From Bactericera cockerelli (Eukaryota; Arthropoda; Insecta; Hemiptera; Triozidae): a stretch of 64,000 nucleotides of DNA. Numbering within the stretch: the stretch's first letter is position 1; each line of letters starts with the position of its first letter. This document shows, in pieces, positions 42,640 to 54,212 of the stretch. The DNA is taken from the NCBI GenBank assembly GCA_024516035.1, contig CM044958.1, positions 21,935,568 to 21,999,567 of the forward strand, in the 5' to 3' direction. The translations under genes and the position numbers were made by a program. The notes below the pieces were generated by a model, which was not told the DNA's origin, made no database searches, and was given only the letters and a program-made list of their open reading frames with translations.

Positions 42640-43577
42640 TCTTTGTGGTGAATCACAAGCACAGCATTACTAAGAGCCTCCTTTACTTTTCTAAATTATT
42701 TTCTATATGTTCTGGAAATGCCGTCACTGGTCAAAAATCACTAAACACCTCGGCCAAGGTGTGAAGAACGCCCTATACAAAAATCTGGTGTGACACCACA
42801 CGACTTTCCTTATCCTCCGAAAAGAAGCCAAACTCCGCAACTGGTGACTCGACGGTAAAAGATTGCAAAAAATGAATGCCAAATTCGTACTCTGAACCTC
42901 GGAATCATTGGATTTGATATGTTACAACCCCCATCTAGGATGAATAATAAAAAAGTTAGTCAGAGCGGGTTCGGCCAAAATACCAGTTAATTGGGGCCGA
43001 GGTCGAAAAAGTTCAAGATATCAAAAAAATGATAAGAATAGATGTCTATTATATTATTTTATTACTGTAAGAACAAGTTGTATAAATTTTTCGTATCTTA
43101 TAGCCAGAACCGCCTTGTGGCACCATTTTTTTTTCTGAAAAGTTTCGTTCTGCGTCCTTTATATACTTATGACCTCTGTACCGAATTCGTCTCTAGCTCA
43201 TGCCGTTTTTGAGGTATTCTGTTTACACCAGACCGACCGCCAGACAGACACCAATGGCTGAAACTTTGGATTCAGGCTCTGGGGACCCTAAAACGTGTTT
43301 AGGCACTGAACATTGACTATCGAAAATTTTGGGTGATTTCATAACTTTCCTTTCTATAGGATAAGGAAAGTAAAAAAGAGACAGCGCGGCAGAGTGTAAA
43401 GTAACGGAAAACATAGTTCCCAAGTACAAGTAACAACTCATTATTCCTGACGAGGTGTGAGTGGTCCAGACATCCGAAGTAGGGAGTAGAAATTTTTCTA
43501 CCTCACCGGGATTCAAACCCAGCTCACCGTGCATGCAAGACTAGTACGCTACACCACTCGGGCACGGTGGCTACTTT
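42640..43577 (-). mobile_element. SINE D split by a two-step nested insertion
   Basis: SINE D sequence runs from 42640 to about 42735 (CGTCACTGGTC) and resumes at about 43425 (TACAAGTAACAACTCATTAT) through the head at 43577. Between them lies the short repeat S, and inside S lies repeat R (42783-43372). Confidence 0.75.
42783..43372 (-). mobile_element. Repeat R inserted into repeat S
   Basis: Begins CTGGTGTGACACCACACGAC followed by TTTCCTTATCC, and ends TATAGGATAAGGAAAGT. The content is the reverse complement of 31747-32393 with divergence (shared ACCCCCATCTAGGATGAATA and AAAAAAGTTAG). It splits S between CTATACAA and AAAGAGACAG, which are continuous at 4067-4088. Confidence 0.75.
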
Positions 43578-43902
43578 AGAGTGATTGTAAGTGTCCCTTC
43601 GATACCAGAAAGTTTTATGCTCTATTCGTAAGAAAATTGAACGGGGAGTTATTTGTCTGGACCAACGTTGACAATTATTGATCACAAAATTATTTATTCT
43701 CACTTAAATCCAGTTTCAATTTTTGGCAACATGTGAAATGTATAAATAAATAAATTTAAATGTATAAATAAATAAACATTGAACTTCCTTACGAAATATA
43801 GAGTATAGATGTTTTATGAATCTAAGAATTATCAATAAAGGCGCTCAACTAAGCTTGTTAAGTATTCCATATAGCCAGAAGATAGGTACACAGTACAACA
43901 CT
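43578..43902. other. Unassigned sequence
   Basis: Includes TGTATAAATAAATAAA repeats near 43740-43775. No gene seen. Confidence 0.3.
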
Positions 43903-44086
43903 GTCATTTTTTCTGCTTATACAGATACATGACATGCTTTTGATTGTATTAAATATGCAATTTGATATCATTTGTTTATAATCCTCACTATTACGATTTT
44001 TTCTGCTTATACAGATACATGACATGCTTTTGATTTTATTAAATATGCAATTTGATATCATTTGTTTATGATCCTCACTATTACGA
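43903..44086. repeat. 90-bp tandem duplication
   Basis: TTTTTTCTGCTTATACAGAT recurs 90 bases later with almost no change through CATTTGTTTATAATCC. Two units are present. Confidence 0.9.
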
Positions 44087-44252
44087 ATAGAAAATCTTCG
44101 CCACTAATATTGTTCTCTTCAAATATTTTCACAGATCCTGGACTTGAACCTGCAACCTTCACGTCACGTGATCGACTGTGCACACATTGGCAGTGTGGTT
44201 AGCTGGTTGTGTGAGTTTATATCACGGCCACTTCCCGCACTTCCTCTGCTCC

Positions 44253-44640
44253 ACATGTCAAAACCAGCTATGTCACCAATCTGATTCAAAACCAGCTATT
44301 TGTATTTGTATTTATTTATTTTATTTTCAACAGGTAGGTACATACATTACAAGGTTAAAGCCTCTATTACAATATACCCTACCTATTTAAAGAATAAACT
44401 ATTTAATAGTTTGTTACAAGAAAAGAAAAACATGCATATCTGTAAGAGTTACAATAGTAGACATTGGGAATGATGGAATTGTCACCAATCTGATTCAAAA
44501 TCAGCTATGTCCCCAATCTGATTCAAAATCAGCTATGTCCCCAATCTGATTCAAAACCAGCTATGTCCCCAATCTGATTCAAAACCAGCTATGTCACCAG
44601 TCTGAGTCAAAATCATCTACACCACCACTTATAATCAGCT
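44253..44640. repeat. 28-bp tandem repeat, interrupted
   Basis: The unit is CCAATCTGATTCAAAATCAG plus CTATGTCC. One to two units lie at 44253-44299 and about five at 44481-44620, followed by decaying units. An A/T-rich insertion (about 44300-44478) separates the two parts. Confidence 0.85.
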
Positions 44641-46232
44641 GTGTTCCCGAATCAAGTCAAAATCAGTTAATATGTTCTCAATTTGAGTCAAAACAGATAA
44701 ATTCCCAACCATACCAAACAGTCAAAATCAGATGAGTGACCAGAACTGAGTCAGAATTGGTTTTCTGTTGTAGAATTTACGAGTGCAAACACTCATTATA
44801 CATGAATTTCGGAACATCTAAAAATTCCGTAGAATAAAAAAAATACGAATAGCTTAAAATACTTAAAAATAATGGGGTAGAAGGTCATGGTAATAGGGTA
44901 ACAAAGTATAAGTATAAGTAGTGCTTTACTTAGACTGTCAGCGCAAGACAGAGTCCCATTATGCCAACAGTTTCTGCGAACAGCCAAAGTCACAAACTGA
45001 AAGGTTTGTCTAAAGCTTCAATCAATATGAGATATATTTCCTAAGAGCAACTATGATCCCAGAACGGGGTGAAAGATACTTACATATATCCTATACCTCA
45101 GTTTAAATGTCAACAGTCTAAGTGAAAATCAGCCAAGTAACACGTATTTCTTACATGGGATCATTCATGGGCACATTGACTAGGAGGTTATTATTTAAAC
45201 GTACGTAAAGAATAAAACGGGTCAATCATCAATAATAACACATTAATAAGCTTTATTTAATATCAATTATATTTAGTCTCGTTGGGAACTCCTCTTAGTT
45301 GGACCACGAAATGTCTCTCAAACAATTTTTCAGTTCGTACCTAGAAATTAAATTACCCCTTTAAAGAATTGCATGATGGATCTTATTAAAATTTGGAAAC
45401 AATTTTAAACTTCCTGGGTAGGTTCAGAAATGTCAACGTCTTTGTATCATATAAACTTAGTCATTAGTTAGCATAAATAATATTATTAGATAGTAAGTTT
45501 TAGGTACATTGTATGTAATAGTATAAAAAATTAATCTTATGTTTTGTAAATTGTGTATAATGTTATGTTAAACAACACAATAAATAAATGAATTATGAAT
45601 TATATCTTGGATTAAAGTCATGGGAACCACCTAACATGACCTTTTTTTAGAAAGGAACGAACTCATACACTTGAATTTGAACCGAATCTTCATTAAATTT
45701 CATAGTAAGAGTAGGTGGCCCTGTTTCGAATCCCGTGAGAGTTGGAGTTTTTTAGATTCTGTACTTTTGATATTACAGGACCCACCGAGAAACAGTGAGT
45801 GCCCATTTGTATGCAAGCAAGCAATAAGTTGTACTTGTCGAAATGATGTTACTAGTTATCTCGTAATACTATGCTAGAAAGTAAAGATTTATTTTTTTTA
45901 TAAACAAAAAATAACACAAGGAAATTACATACGAACATATACATGCAAGAATGGGGGACATTGAGGGAGCCAACTCACCAACCACCGACAAGATTTTGGT
46001 ACCATTTATTCAATGTTTTCGTTTGGTTCCCCTCCTCAATCTACCGCCTGCTGTGGGCAGGGGAGGCAGGGGAGTTTTCAGAAGGTACATTTTGTCCGTG
46101 CCTGGGGCGGGAGTTACGCCTACAATCTGTAGCATGGGACCGATCCTGAAACCAAGAGAAAATTTAGTTTGCTAAGAGAGTGGCTAAACTCTGTAATGTG
46201 TAAAATAAAAAAGGTTGTCGTGTGTAGTATAA
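44641..46232. other. Unassigned, no gene supported
   Basis: Several short frames (44796-44993 minus, 45671-45877, 45943-46175) show no domain. A 36-base open stretch at 45305-45340 on the minus strand (YELKNCLRDIS) sits after a good acceptor and could be a missing RPA49 exon, but its donor is poor and its phase does not fit the candidate last exon. Confidence 0.3.
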
Positions 46233-46434
46233 TAATAATACTGTCTATTTATACTGCCCGATTAGGACTATTAAGTTCCATTATTCCAGCAGTAAGCCCA
46301 AGACGTATTATTATGTGGTAAAAATCCCCAACGGGAGGATAACTTGTCACGTCCCGGCTGGGTTTCGAACCCGCGACATCGGGAATCCCTGGATTCACAC
46401 AGTGCCGCCTTTACCAATGAGCTATTGGGACAGA
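46233..46434 (-). mobile_element. SINE E (tRNA-derived), minus orientation
   Basis: Read in reverse, GTCCCAATAGCTCATTGGTA is A-box-like and GGGTTCGAAACCC B-box-like. The tail side reads TACTGCCCGATTAGGACTAT. Second copy at 56440-56623. Confidence 0.75.
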
Positions 46435-47255
46435 CTAATATGTATCAGCAAGGAAGTGTCATTGCGTATGATTTTTGGGAGGACACCCCAAGACCTCGGA
46501 TTATTTTAGTTCAGTTCAAGGAATAGTTTCCCCAATTTCACACACCGGGTAGATATAGGAGGAAACTTGGCCCACCATCTATGAGTTGTAGCTGCAGGAA
46601 CTCTGGCATTAATGTGTAGATGGGGGATGAAGGGGATACACGCATGTGAAAACTACGCCCACACTTGTGAATTACAAAGCATGCATCAAATGCTGAAAAA
46701 TTGAATTTAGAGGAGGTCATTGATGGCAATAAATCGCAAAATATTTTTTCTCGCATAAAAGGTTATAGTTTCTAGTAACAATGGCATTTTTCTTAGGAAT
46801 TAATTTTTCATGTCAAGTTCAAAGGTTAATGCTCAAAGCCTTTTTAACCACCAAACCCTCAGAGAATTTTATTAATGTTATTATTATGTGGTCACAAACT
46901 CAAATTAATGAGAAAAAATTCATGCACTGGGTGGGATTCGATCAAAGTTAGAAAAGAAATAAATATGAGAAATTTAAGCCAGGCAGGCACCGGTATAGAT
47001 GCAACTCCTGCTTTTTTTTCTTTTCTTTTTATTGTTGATTTTTGTCCTCCGTTCGTTGGAAACAGATACTCAAATTAACCTCACTCAGCCTGAGTGAGGC
47101 CGGGAATAGCCAGCATCACGAGTGTTCGAATTTGAATGTTCACTCATCCAAGACGTAGCCTCGCTGAGCGTTGCCTAATTTCAGTGACATAACGAGAACT
47201 GGTTTATTCAATGTACCATCGACAGTCCCAAGATTTTTTGTTGAAAAAAACTTAC
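46435..47255. repeat. SINE A fragment and worn repeat; no gene
   Basis: A SINE A fragment in minus orientation lies at 46818-46945 (GGTTAATGCTCAAAGCC, GGGTGGGATTCGATC). At 47085-47230 is a copy of the repeat with CTCACTCAGCCTGAGTGAGG and TTATTCAATGTACCATCGAC, also seen near 3.75 and 17.6 kb. Confidence 0.5.
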
Positions 47256-47378
47256 TTGTCGGCTGAGAAGGGTACAGAGGAGCACAGGATCTTCAGATTG
47301 AGCACGTAGCAGCAAGACAAGAGGACCAGGATGATCACGTGACACAGGACTTTATCCTGGTTCTGAATAGTAAGCATC
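47256..47378 (-). CDS. POLR1E: RPA49 exon: winged-helix core
   Basis: Acceptor CCCCCAG|G and donor CAA|GTAAGT. It completes an Arg codon from the previous exon (GGK-R), then reads MLTIQNQDKVLCHVIILVLL and ends FSADK. The VIIL stretch corresponds to a conserved helix of the C-terminal winged-helix region. Confidence 0.8.
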
Positions 47379-50300
47379 CTGGGGGAAAATGAAGAGAAGT
47401 AGGAAAATTAGGCGTGAGTTCAAATTTCACGTGAAACTTTTGTCAGTTTGACACTCTTAACTGTTAATATATTGTAACAGCAATTAAAAAACTACTGGAG
47501 ATTAAAAGACCTTTATAATCAAGAAGAGTTTCTGCAGATAAACAAACAGTACCTTTGTTCAAAATTTAATCATAAGTATAATACAATGAACTTCGATTAT
47601 AGTATCAGTTCCTTGCAGGTCTTGGGGCCAAATTAAGAAATGGCATTACAACGAGGACAAGAGAAGTCAGAATCATATCCCAGGTATAGTTCGCTGGGAT
47701 TGATAGAAAAATCTTCCATAACCTTTACTTCTTATTAAATCTAGTTTTATAGCTGGTAGCGCACTTCGTATAGGAAGGAAACCAGCTTCGAAAGAGAGGG
47801 GCATGGACGTCTGATTTAAAATTCAAGTGTGCTTCACACTTTCAACCCTTTTGGGGATCTGTTCAGGCTCCAAGGGGGTCTATATAAATACCCAATTTCA
47901 ATATTCGACTACGGATCCAAATTTTACTGTTTGAGAACATTCAAAGGATACCCAATTACCCATATTGAAAGTTTGGCATTGTACTTTACAACCGGCCTCA
48001 GTAGCTTGATCGATAAGGCGGCGGACTAGTAACCTGGAGGTCGGTGGTTCCAGTCCCGGGTTCAGCAAAGATTTAGTAAAGCGAGTTTGAGTAGTTGTGA
48101 CATCACAAAAGTGATTAACACAAATATGATAACTTACATTGTACTTTACACTTTCAGCTCTCTGTCGCTGGAAGTGTGAAGGACCCCAGATGGCCCAAAG
48201 GCGAAGGACGACATTTTAAACATCACTTGACATTCTTCTGGATTTCTTTAATATGTGCTCAAAATTTGGTCAAGATGGGTCAAGGCGAAAATCAGTCAAT
48301 GTGTAAGAACATACAGATAAAAAAGACACGAATTTTTAAGTGAAAATCAGACATTCATTTTTATAAAGAATTTTCCTTCGGTGAACTAACGGTCTTTAAG
48401 TCTCTTTAGTCTCATCTCGGCAGTATAAACAAGGTAATTTCTATTCTATTCATTTAAGTCACCTAACCGACCTCAGTAGCTTGATCGATAAGGCGGCGGA
48501 CTTGTAACCTGGAGGTCGGTGGTTCAAGTCCCGGTCTCAGCATAGTTTTAGTAAAGCCAGTTTGAGTAGTTGTGATATCACGAAAGTGATTAACACAAAA
48601 ATGATCACTTTGATTGACTTTGACACTTTGACTTCATTTAAGTCACCTTTTTCCACCGCTCAGAGCCGTATAGTTATCGAGAATATACTGATTCGTCGAC
48701 GGCAGATTGGATGCCAGACAGAACCCCTTGTTGCTCCGTTCCAAATCTCGTCTGGAATTGATTAACTTGAGCAGCAGCTCACAGAAGATCAGCATCTTGA
48801 GTCTTTGCTTCAGAACGTCGGGTTCGATCTTCACGGCGGACGATTTGGTGATGGCTCCCACGCTTTGGATGAAGAAAGAAGTATACCTGTGGATGAGAAA
48901 CAATGAATAAATCTTCTTTTTAACGGTGTAGTACCATTAATTTTTCTATTCTTACACGTCTAGATGTCTGGTCCAACAGCTCGTGTCATGTATTTGTGTT
49001 GGAACTTCCTTCAAAATTTCAACTCTCTGCCTTTAGCATTTAAATAGAGAAAAATCCGTCCCTCGGCTTTTTCACAATTCTGTATACATGTTTATTGGGT
49101 AGCACGGAATTACATGGCTTTTTCAACTATCTTTGATTCCAGTAATCTTAATAAATAAAATCCAGTTACATTCATTCATAATCAACAGATCTCTGAAACA
49201 GTTGGACCAAATGAATCCAAATAAGGCACTGAGTCACTTTAGGCTTTTTAGTTGCGGACTTTTGAAAATTGCAACAACAAAAAACCCCCAGCCACAGGCA
49301 AAAAACATGACGGCGACAAAGTCCAAGGTTGTACCTAGTATACTACATCTTTGACTTTTATGTCATCTAGGGTCCAAACCCTAATGGTAACTAGTCACCA
49401 CCATAAGCAGCTCACTTTAAAGCAGATACACATCCAAAGAATAGAACCGAAATGTATTCCGAACCGGGATACCGTGCATGTGTGAGAGTTTCTTTCAACA
49501 AGAAACTCACAAACCAGCTTCCAACATTAACCTCACTCAGCCTGAGTTTGCCCAGAGAACTAGTGAATTCAATTCAATGTCCCATTCACACTAGCTAAGT
49601 AGTTTTTGTGCACGCCGTATATCTTAGTAAGTATGCAACCTGCCCAATTGATTTATTTTCACTCGAAGGCAATCCAGCTCAAGTGATAGCGTTGCCCGTG
49701 TTTTACGCTACTCTCATGATGTTGAGCTTGAAATCTCCCTGAAATTGTCAACCTATCTATGTCAATTCATTACTACTCGAGGCTTTGAGACTGACTACAC
49801 AAGAAAATGCTATAAATGTTAAGTAAACACAAATTTAGTGGGTAGGTCAGCAGTGCGAAACTCCTCATCAGATCAATTGACCAAGTAAGATATTCCTTAT
49901 TGTGATGCACCCAGTTCTTATCCATCATAACATTCAAAGTGCAGAGGAGAATATTTTCTACAAAGCCAGGATTTGAACACAGATCACCTGCACACAAGAA
50001 AAGGGTGCTACCAAATAAGGCAAGGTTTTATACTTTTAATGATTTTGAATAATAATGTTTTGAAAAACTTACTCTTCCTCAGAGAGGGTACTAGAAGTCT
50101 TCACTAGTGCCATTACAGCTACTGCGTCTGTCTCCAACTCATTCATGATGTCCTCAGGAATAATAGTGTCAACTCTGTACACATCTTCCTTATTGGTAGC
50201 AAATCTGTTACATGGAGGGAGTATTGATCCATCACCACTGCTATTGGCTCCTTCACTGGAACCTACATCTACTTTCACAGCATCCAGTGTCTGATAAATA

Positions 50301-53174
50301 AGAAAGAATAACTGTGAGATAAAAAAAATATTTGTTAATCACTTTCATGATTTTACAACTATGTACTTGAACTCACTTTGCTAAATATTTGCTTAACTTG
50401 GGACTTGGACCACTGACCTTAAAATCACAAGTCTGCCAGCTTATTGATCAAGCTGAGGTCAGTGTTATAGAAAATTAGCTTTTGTTCTTGAAGTCCACCT
50501 TGGGTTACTCTTAAGAATCCAGAATGATTAATTTCTTTAAAAAAGCGATTTCGACTAAACAGTTCTTTTACAATTAGCATGCAACTCATCCTTCATCCCA
50601 AGATATTTCAAACCTTTGTAAAATACAAGCATAGTTAGTAGTGTAGGTACTTTACCTGTTGCAAACTATCTCTCACAGTTCCTGATACAATGTACATCTT
50701 CTGAGTTGACTCATGTTGACGGAGTCCCTTCTTGGATCCAAACACCTTGTAGAATTTGTCTGCCTTGTCAAGTTCACTAAATTTGCTATCCTGGGTGATA
50801 ACCTCAGATTTTCTTTCAACAAGTAGTGAGCTGCTGGCTTCAAACAATTTGACCTGACAAGAAGACATTGAAACAAATTTATGTTGAGTATATAAAAAAT
50901 CTGGAGCTAAACTAGACTCAATACAGAGATGAGAGTTTTTTTAATGTGTGTGTAATGGATGTCCTTTGCTAAGATAAAGAAATTTGCTCAAGTTAATACA
51001 AAAATCCTTTTTCTCTAATTTTGTAAGTACTACAGGTATCTGTAACTTTGTTGATTTTTTTTGTACTAACTGCAACTCAAACACCAACATTGTATGTTTG
51101 ATTACACCTCATTGTTGATAGTGGCTTAATTGTTATTTTTATAACTTCTTACCACACAGTCAAGAGAAGTGTCTAATATATGAACAAAATAATATTAAAT
51201 TCAAAATGAAAAACTCTTGACCTAACATATTATGTAGTTATTTCTAAGACTCTATAACACGGGTGCCCAACCTTTACAGAAGCAGATCTACTATAAAGTC
51301 TCAGATAATCAATGCAATCAATTAAGGAAGGGGATCTCAGATTTTCACTTGTGTGAGATGCCAGAAAAACTCGTTCACATTAATTTTGTACTTTAGAGAT
51401 CTAGACTTTTAGAATGTCATCACACCTCTCTGGACGTGATTGACCCAAAATCACTCCGTGATCCACCAGTCAATCGCAATTGACTAGTTGGGCAGCCCTG
51501 CTCTATAATATAACATTTGTGACTACTGCCAGTGGTCCAGAGATTGATCCCAGGGTTGGCAGAATATTCTAAGCAAAAAATCAGTTCCCTCAGAACATGT
51601 GAGGCTGGCATTTCCAGCCCACACCAGGCTGGGTGATGTTAATGTGAGTAACTGATACAATTCAAGTAAAATGAGGATAAAGACCCGGTCCTGAATAACT
51701 CAAATCAGGACTTTAAACCAAATAGAATCAACTAGTCACAACACATAGATCTAGGTTGCACCATTAATTATAATTATGTAATTTCCTCTGAAGCCCTACA
51801 GCTAGGTCAGATAATAATAACAGAATCATTCAAGAGAAAATAAGAGTGCTTTAGATTTCATTACAGTAAAAACATCATATTTTTTTAAAATAAAAAACAT
51901 ACCTTACTGTGAGATGGTTTCTTTTTATTTTTACTTCTAACTGCAATAAATGTGCGACAAAGTGGCTTTTGTGTAATTTCTCCTTCATAAACAGTGTTTT
52001 CTCCTATTGATACTTGAACAGAGGAGAATGAGGTAGAACCTTGCTTCTTTTGGATATCACAGACAGAGGAGGATAACATTTCTTCTTTTAATGTTCCATG
52101 ATCCCAACCAACTGAAAAAGAGTATAAAGACATAATTATGTACCTGATATCTACTTAGCTATTTTAGGATTTTGATTAAATGTCAACAGAAACTATTCCC
52201 AGCTTATTTTGGGGAGTGGGGGGTATTTTTGGCATTGGTCACTCTATGTTTATAATATGACAAGGGTAAAAGTCTGTATGGAATGTTCCTTGATCCTTAC
52301 CCTGCATGGCACATATTTAACACATTGGGTGACTTGCCACTCATAATGAGTGACAGCATTGTATTCTGAGAGGCCATGTCTCTTATATTGAGTGACATTA
52401 GATTTTACTTTCAAGTATAGTCTCCCAATATTGAGCCATGCTACAATGCATTTAATATGAAGAATTTGAAGGGTGGCCATGAGGATAGTCCAGGTCTGTT
52501 TGGCTTTCATCTATCATGATTTTCTTTCATTTTGAGAGACAATTTTTGAATTGTGGCCCCAGGGATTGATCATCATTTTTTGGGTTGGCACACAATGTGT
52601 TAAATATATCTGTATAACTATACCTGTACTTGTGAGAATTCCTCTTGACTCCTTCCTTTCACATTCAACTTGCAATAGCACATGTCTTTGTACATGCTCC
52701 TAAAAAAACATGTTCTTGCAACTCAAAAGAGGCATGCCAAAAGAGGCAGCACATGCCTGGCATATCTGTTTCCATGCATCATGATTAAAGTGAAAGGGAA
52801 GACAAAAGCGCACAATTGCGGACAAAGCTTTCAATATTACTCACTTATTATGGGGCTGACAACATTCTGTGTGTGCTGCTGCACTTCTGTAATTTTGCAT
52901 TTACCCATTCTTGATTGTAAAACAGGACACAGCAACAGCACAGGGTTCTTAAACAATCAAATTTAACTATTTTAATTACCCATTAATAATTCATTTATTT
53001 GTAATTTTCTGCCTTTCTGAGGGCACAGCAGCAGCAAAGAGCACAACTTCATTTTTCAAATTTCAAATTTACCGCTTCCCGCGGTGAAATGTTCACCAAG
53101 TATGAAGCTAGCAATCTTTTGATAAGCAACCTCAGCAACCAAAAAAAGAATATTTTACACGATCCATAAATCAT
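47256..53174 (-). CDS. POLR1E: RNA polymerase I subunit RPA49 (gene model, 3' end incomplete)
   Basis: Minus-strand exons with matching phases: 53174-53073 (tentative), 52699-52624, 52111-51903, 50853-50656, 50290-50073, 48886-48647, 47378-47256. The product aligns along its length with RPA49/PAF53. Recognisable segments are KPLCRTFIAV, FGSKKGLRQHESTQKM, SGTVRDSLQQ, LPPCNRFATNKEDVYRVD (LPPC...PEDVY in vertebrates) and KVLCHVIILVLL (AYVIILAL in vertebrates). RPA49 forms a TFIIF-like heterodimer with RPA34 through its N-terminal barrel; its C-terminal tandem winged helix binds DNA. It supports Pol I initiation and elongation on rDNA in the nucleolus. The last ~50-60 codons are not secured; see 41160-41296. 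SINEs lie in the introns. Confidence 0.8.
47379..48646 (-). other. RPA49 intron with two SINE C copies
   Basis: SINE C copies, both in plus orientation (antisense to the gene), lie at 47993-48139 and 48470-48615. They share CAGTAGCTTGATCGATAAGG and CTGGAGGTCGGTGGTTC. The rest is unassigned. Confidence 0.7.
48647..48886 (-). CDS. POLR1E: RPA49 exon: linker and first winged helix
   Basis: Acceptor CATCCACAG|G and donor AAAAAG|GTGACT. Reads YTSFFIQSVGAITKSS through LIFCELLLKLINSRRDL to NQYILDNYTALSGGK. This matches the region of RPA49 with the conserved single-chain helix (FLDTLIKF in vertebrates). Confidence 0.82.
48887..50072 (-). other. RPA49 intron with degenerate SINE D pieces
   Basis: Pieces resembling SINE D lie around 49090-49480 (GGGTAGCACGGAATTACATG) and 49840-50005 (GTGGGTAGGTCAGCAG, GGATTTGAACACAGATCACC). 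At 49500-49610 is a fragment of the CTCACTCAGCCTGAG repeat. Confidence 0.5.
50073..50290 (-). CDS. POLR1E: RPA49 exon: LPPC...EDVY region
   Basis: Acceptor TTTATCAG|A and donor GAAGA|GTAAGT. Contains GSILPPCNRFATNKEDVYRV, the most recognisable motif of the family. Encoded residues just after it (DTIIPEDIMNELE) match the helical linker. Confidence 0.88.
50326..50462 (-). mobile_element. SINE C, minus orientation, in RPA49 intron
   Basis: TTGTTAATCACTTTCATGAT and GACTTGGACCACTGACC mark tail and head. It is in the sense direction of the host gene. Confidence 0.6.
50656..50853 (-). CDS. POLR1E: RPA49 exon: end of dimerisation domain
   Basis: Acceptor CTTGTCAG|G and donor CAACAG|GTAAAG, 66 codons in phase 0. 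Reads VKLFEASSSLLVERKSEV and on to YKVFGSKKGLRQHESTQKM. It corresponds to the LF...-FG-TKQ-RAL segment of the vertebrate protein. Confidence 0.88.
50854..51902 (-). other. RPA49 intron, mostly unassigned
   Basis: AT-rich, with a worn repeat around 51530-51660 containing CAGGCTGGGTGATGTTAATG. Confidence 0.4.
51903..52111 (-). CDS. POLR1E: RPA49 exon: TFIIF-like barrel
   Basis: Acceptor CTTTTTCAG and donor AAG|GTATGT. Reads VGWDHGTLKEEMLSS and on to EGEITQKPLCRTFIAVRSKN. The NTLCRHFVG-type motif of the family is visible as KPLCRTFIAV. Confidence 0.85.
52624..52699 (-). CDS. POLR1E: RPA49 exon: N-terminal strand region (likely)
   Basis: Acceptor with a long T run (TTTTTTTAG|G) and donor ACAG|GTATAG. 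The frame EHVQRHVLLQVECERKESRG then ILTST joins in phase to VGWDHGTL. The joined stretch matches the N-terminal ...SQRAVLVQFSNGKL... pattern of the family. Confidence 0.6.
53073..53174 (-). CDS. POLR1E: RPA49 first coding exon (tentative)
   Basis: An ATG at 53174 opens 34 codons in phase with the next exon and ends at a donor GCG|GTAAAT. The predicted residues (MIYGSCKIFFFWLL...) do not resemble known RPA49 N-termini, so the true start may be elsewhere in this exon or upstream. Confidence 0.3.
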
Positions 53175-54212
53175 CTGTTCTAATCGTGGAGCGGCAAGAT
53201 GCACAAGTTTTGAATTTGTAACGGTTTAACGATAGGTACCTCTACCTATGTCAAAACCAGGCTGTGTGAGGTTAATGTCTGCATTGGGTTTGTAAGCTTT
53301 CTGTGACAGTAATACTAAGATAAAGGCTTCAATTTTTTCACTGAGGGCGCGATTCGGGTATGGTGGGGGATATGACGCACTTGTTTCAATGAGCATAACT
53401 CGATAAGTACCTATATTCATTTGATTGATGTATAAAATATACCAACGGATTGGAAATTTAGTATCCAAGAACACAGTTTCATGGAAATGTGCTCACATAA
53501 ATTGTCAAGAATATAATATAATTATATCATCAGTTTTTCACGGAATGGTCAAATGCGTCATATCACCCGACCGCTGGGGTAAATTAACGCAGTCTTTTGG
53601 GTAATACGACGAAAAAAAAATCTCGAAATAAAATGCAAATAAGTACAAAGTAATAATTTTTTTTCAAGACAATGCAATGTTATATTTGTATTTATTAGTT
53701 TGAACAATCTAAATAGGGCCAAAGATTGAACAAACGATATTTCAAAAGACCTTCTCACTTTTATTCCTTCCTCTTCCTTCCTTTTCTCGTGCAAAGGTCA
53801 CACAAGTATAGTCCTTGTCACTTTCCCATACACTTCACTCTGAATGTGACCATATCCACACATCACACACCGATACCACACGTCATACTACCCCGACTAG
53901 GATGCGTCAAATTACCCCAAACCGAATTTCTTTTAAAATAATTGGATGATAACACACTGAAATGAATAAACTGAAAGAGAAACAAAAACGAGAATAATGT
54001 AAATGTAAGGTACCTACTCGCTTGGCATGAGAAAGGTCACAGGTACAAATGCTACGATCACAGCGCTGACAAACTGAAAATTATGGACACAATGCTTCCT
54101 CGTGATTGGTTCACGCAAGTCGTTGCTAGGCATTAATTAAGCACATTTTTGTCTAAAATTTTGAATTTCTTAAGTATCAGAACTAAAGCATATTTTTTTT
54201 TTAATTTTCAAT
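53175..54212. other. Upstream of RPA49: likely promoter side, unassigned
   Basis: A repeat fragment (CCAGGCTGTGTGAGGTTAAT) lies at 53245-53330. No core promoter motif could be assigned with confidence. Confidence 0.3.

Noticed and set aside
45305..45340. Possible missing RPA49 exon (YELKNCLRDIS)
   Set aside because: The acceptor is good, but the donor (TG|GTCCAA) is poor and the phase does not match the candidate last exon; kept only as a note.
45943..46175. Overlapping 68- and 74-codon plus frames
   Set aside because: Two frames of the same GC-richer patch are open, with no domain; it is close to a SINE and has no splice sites.
52250..52510. 86-codon minus-strand frame (MKAKQTWTILMATLQ...)
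   Set aside because: It lies in an RPA49 intron in the wrong place for the protein, with no domain recognised. A worn transposon remnant is possible but not supported.
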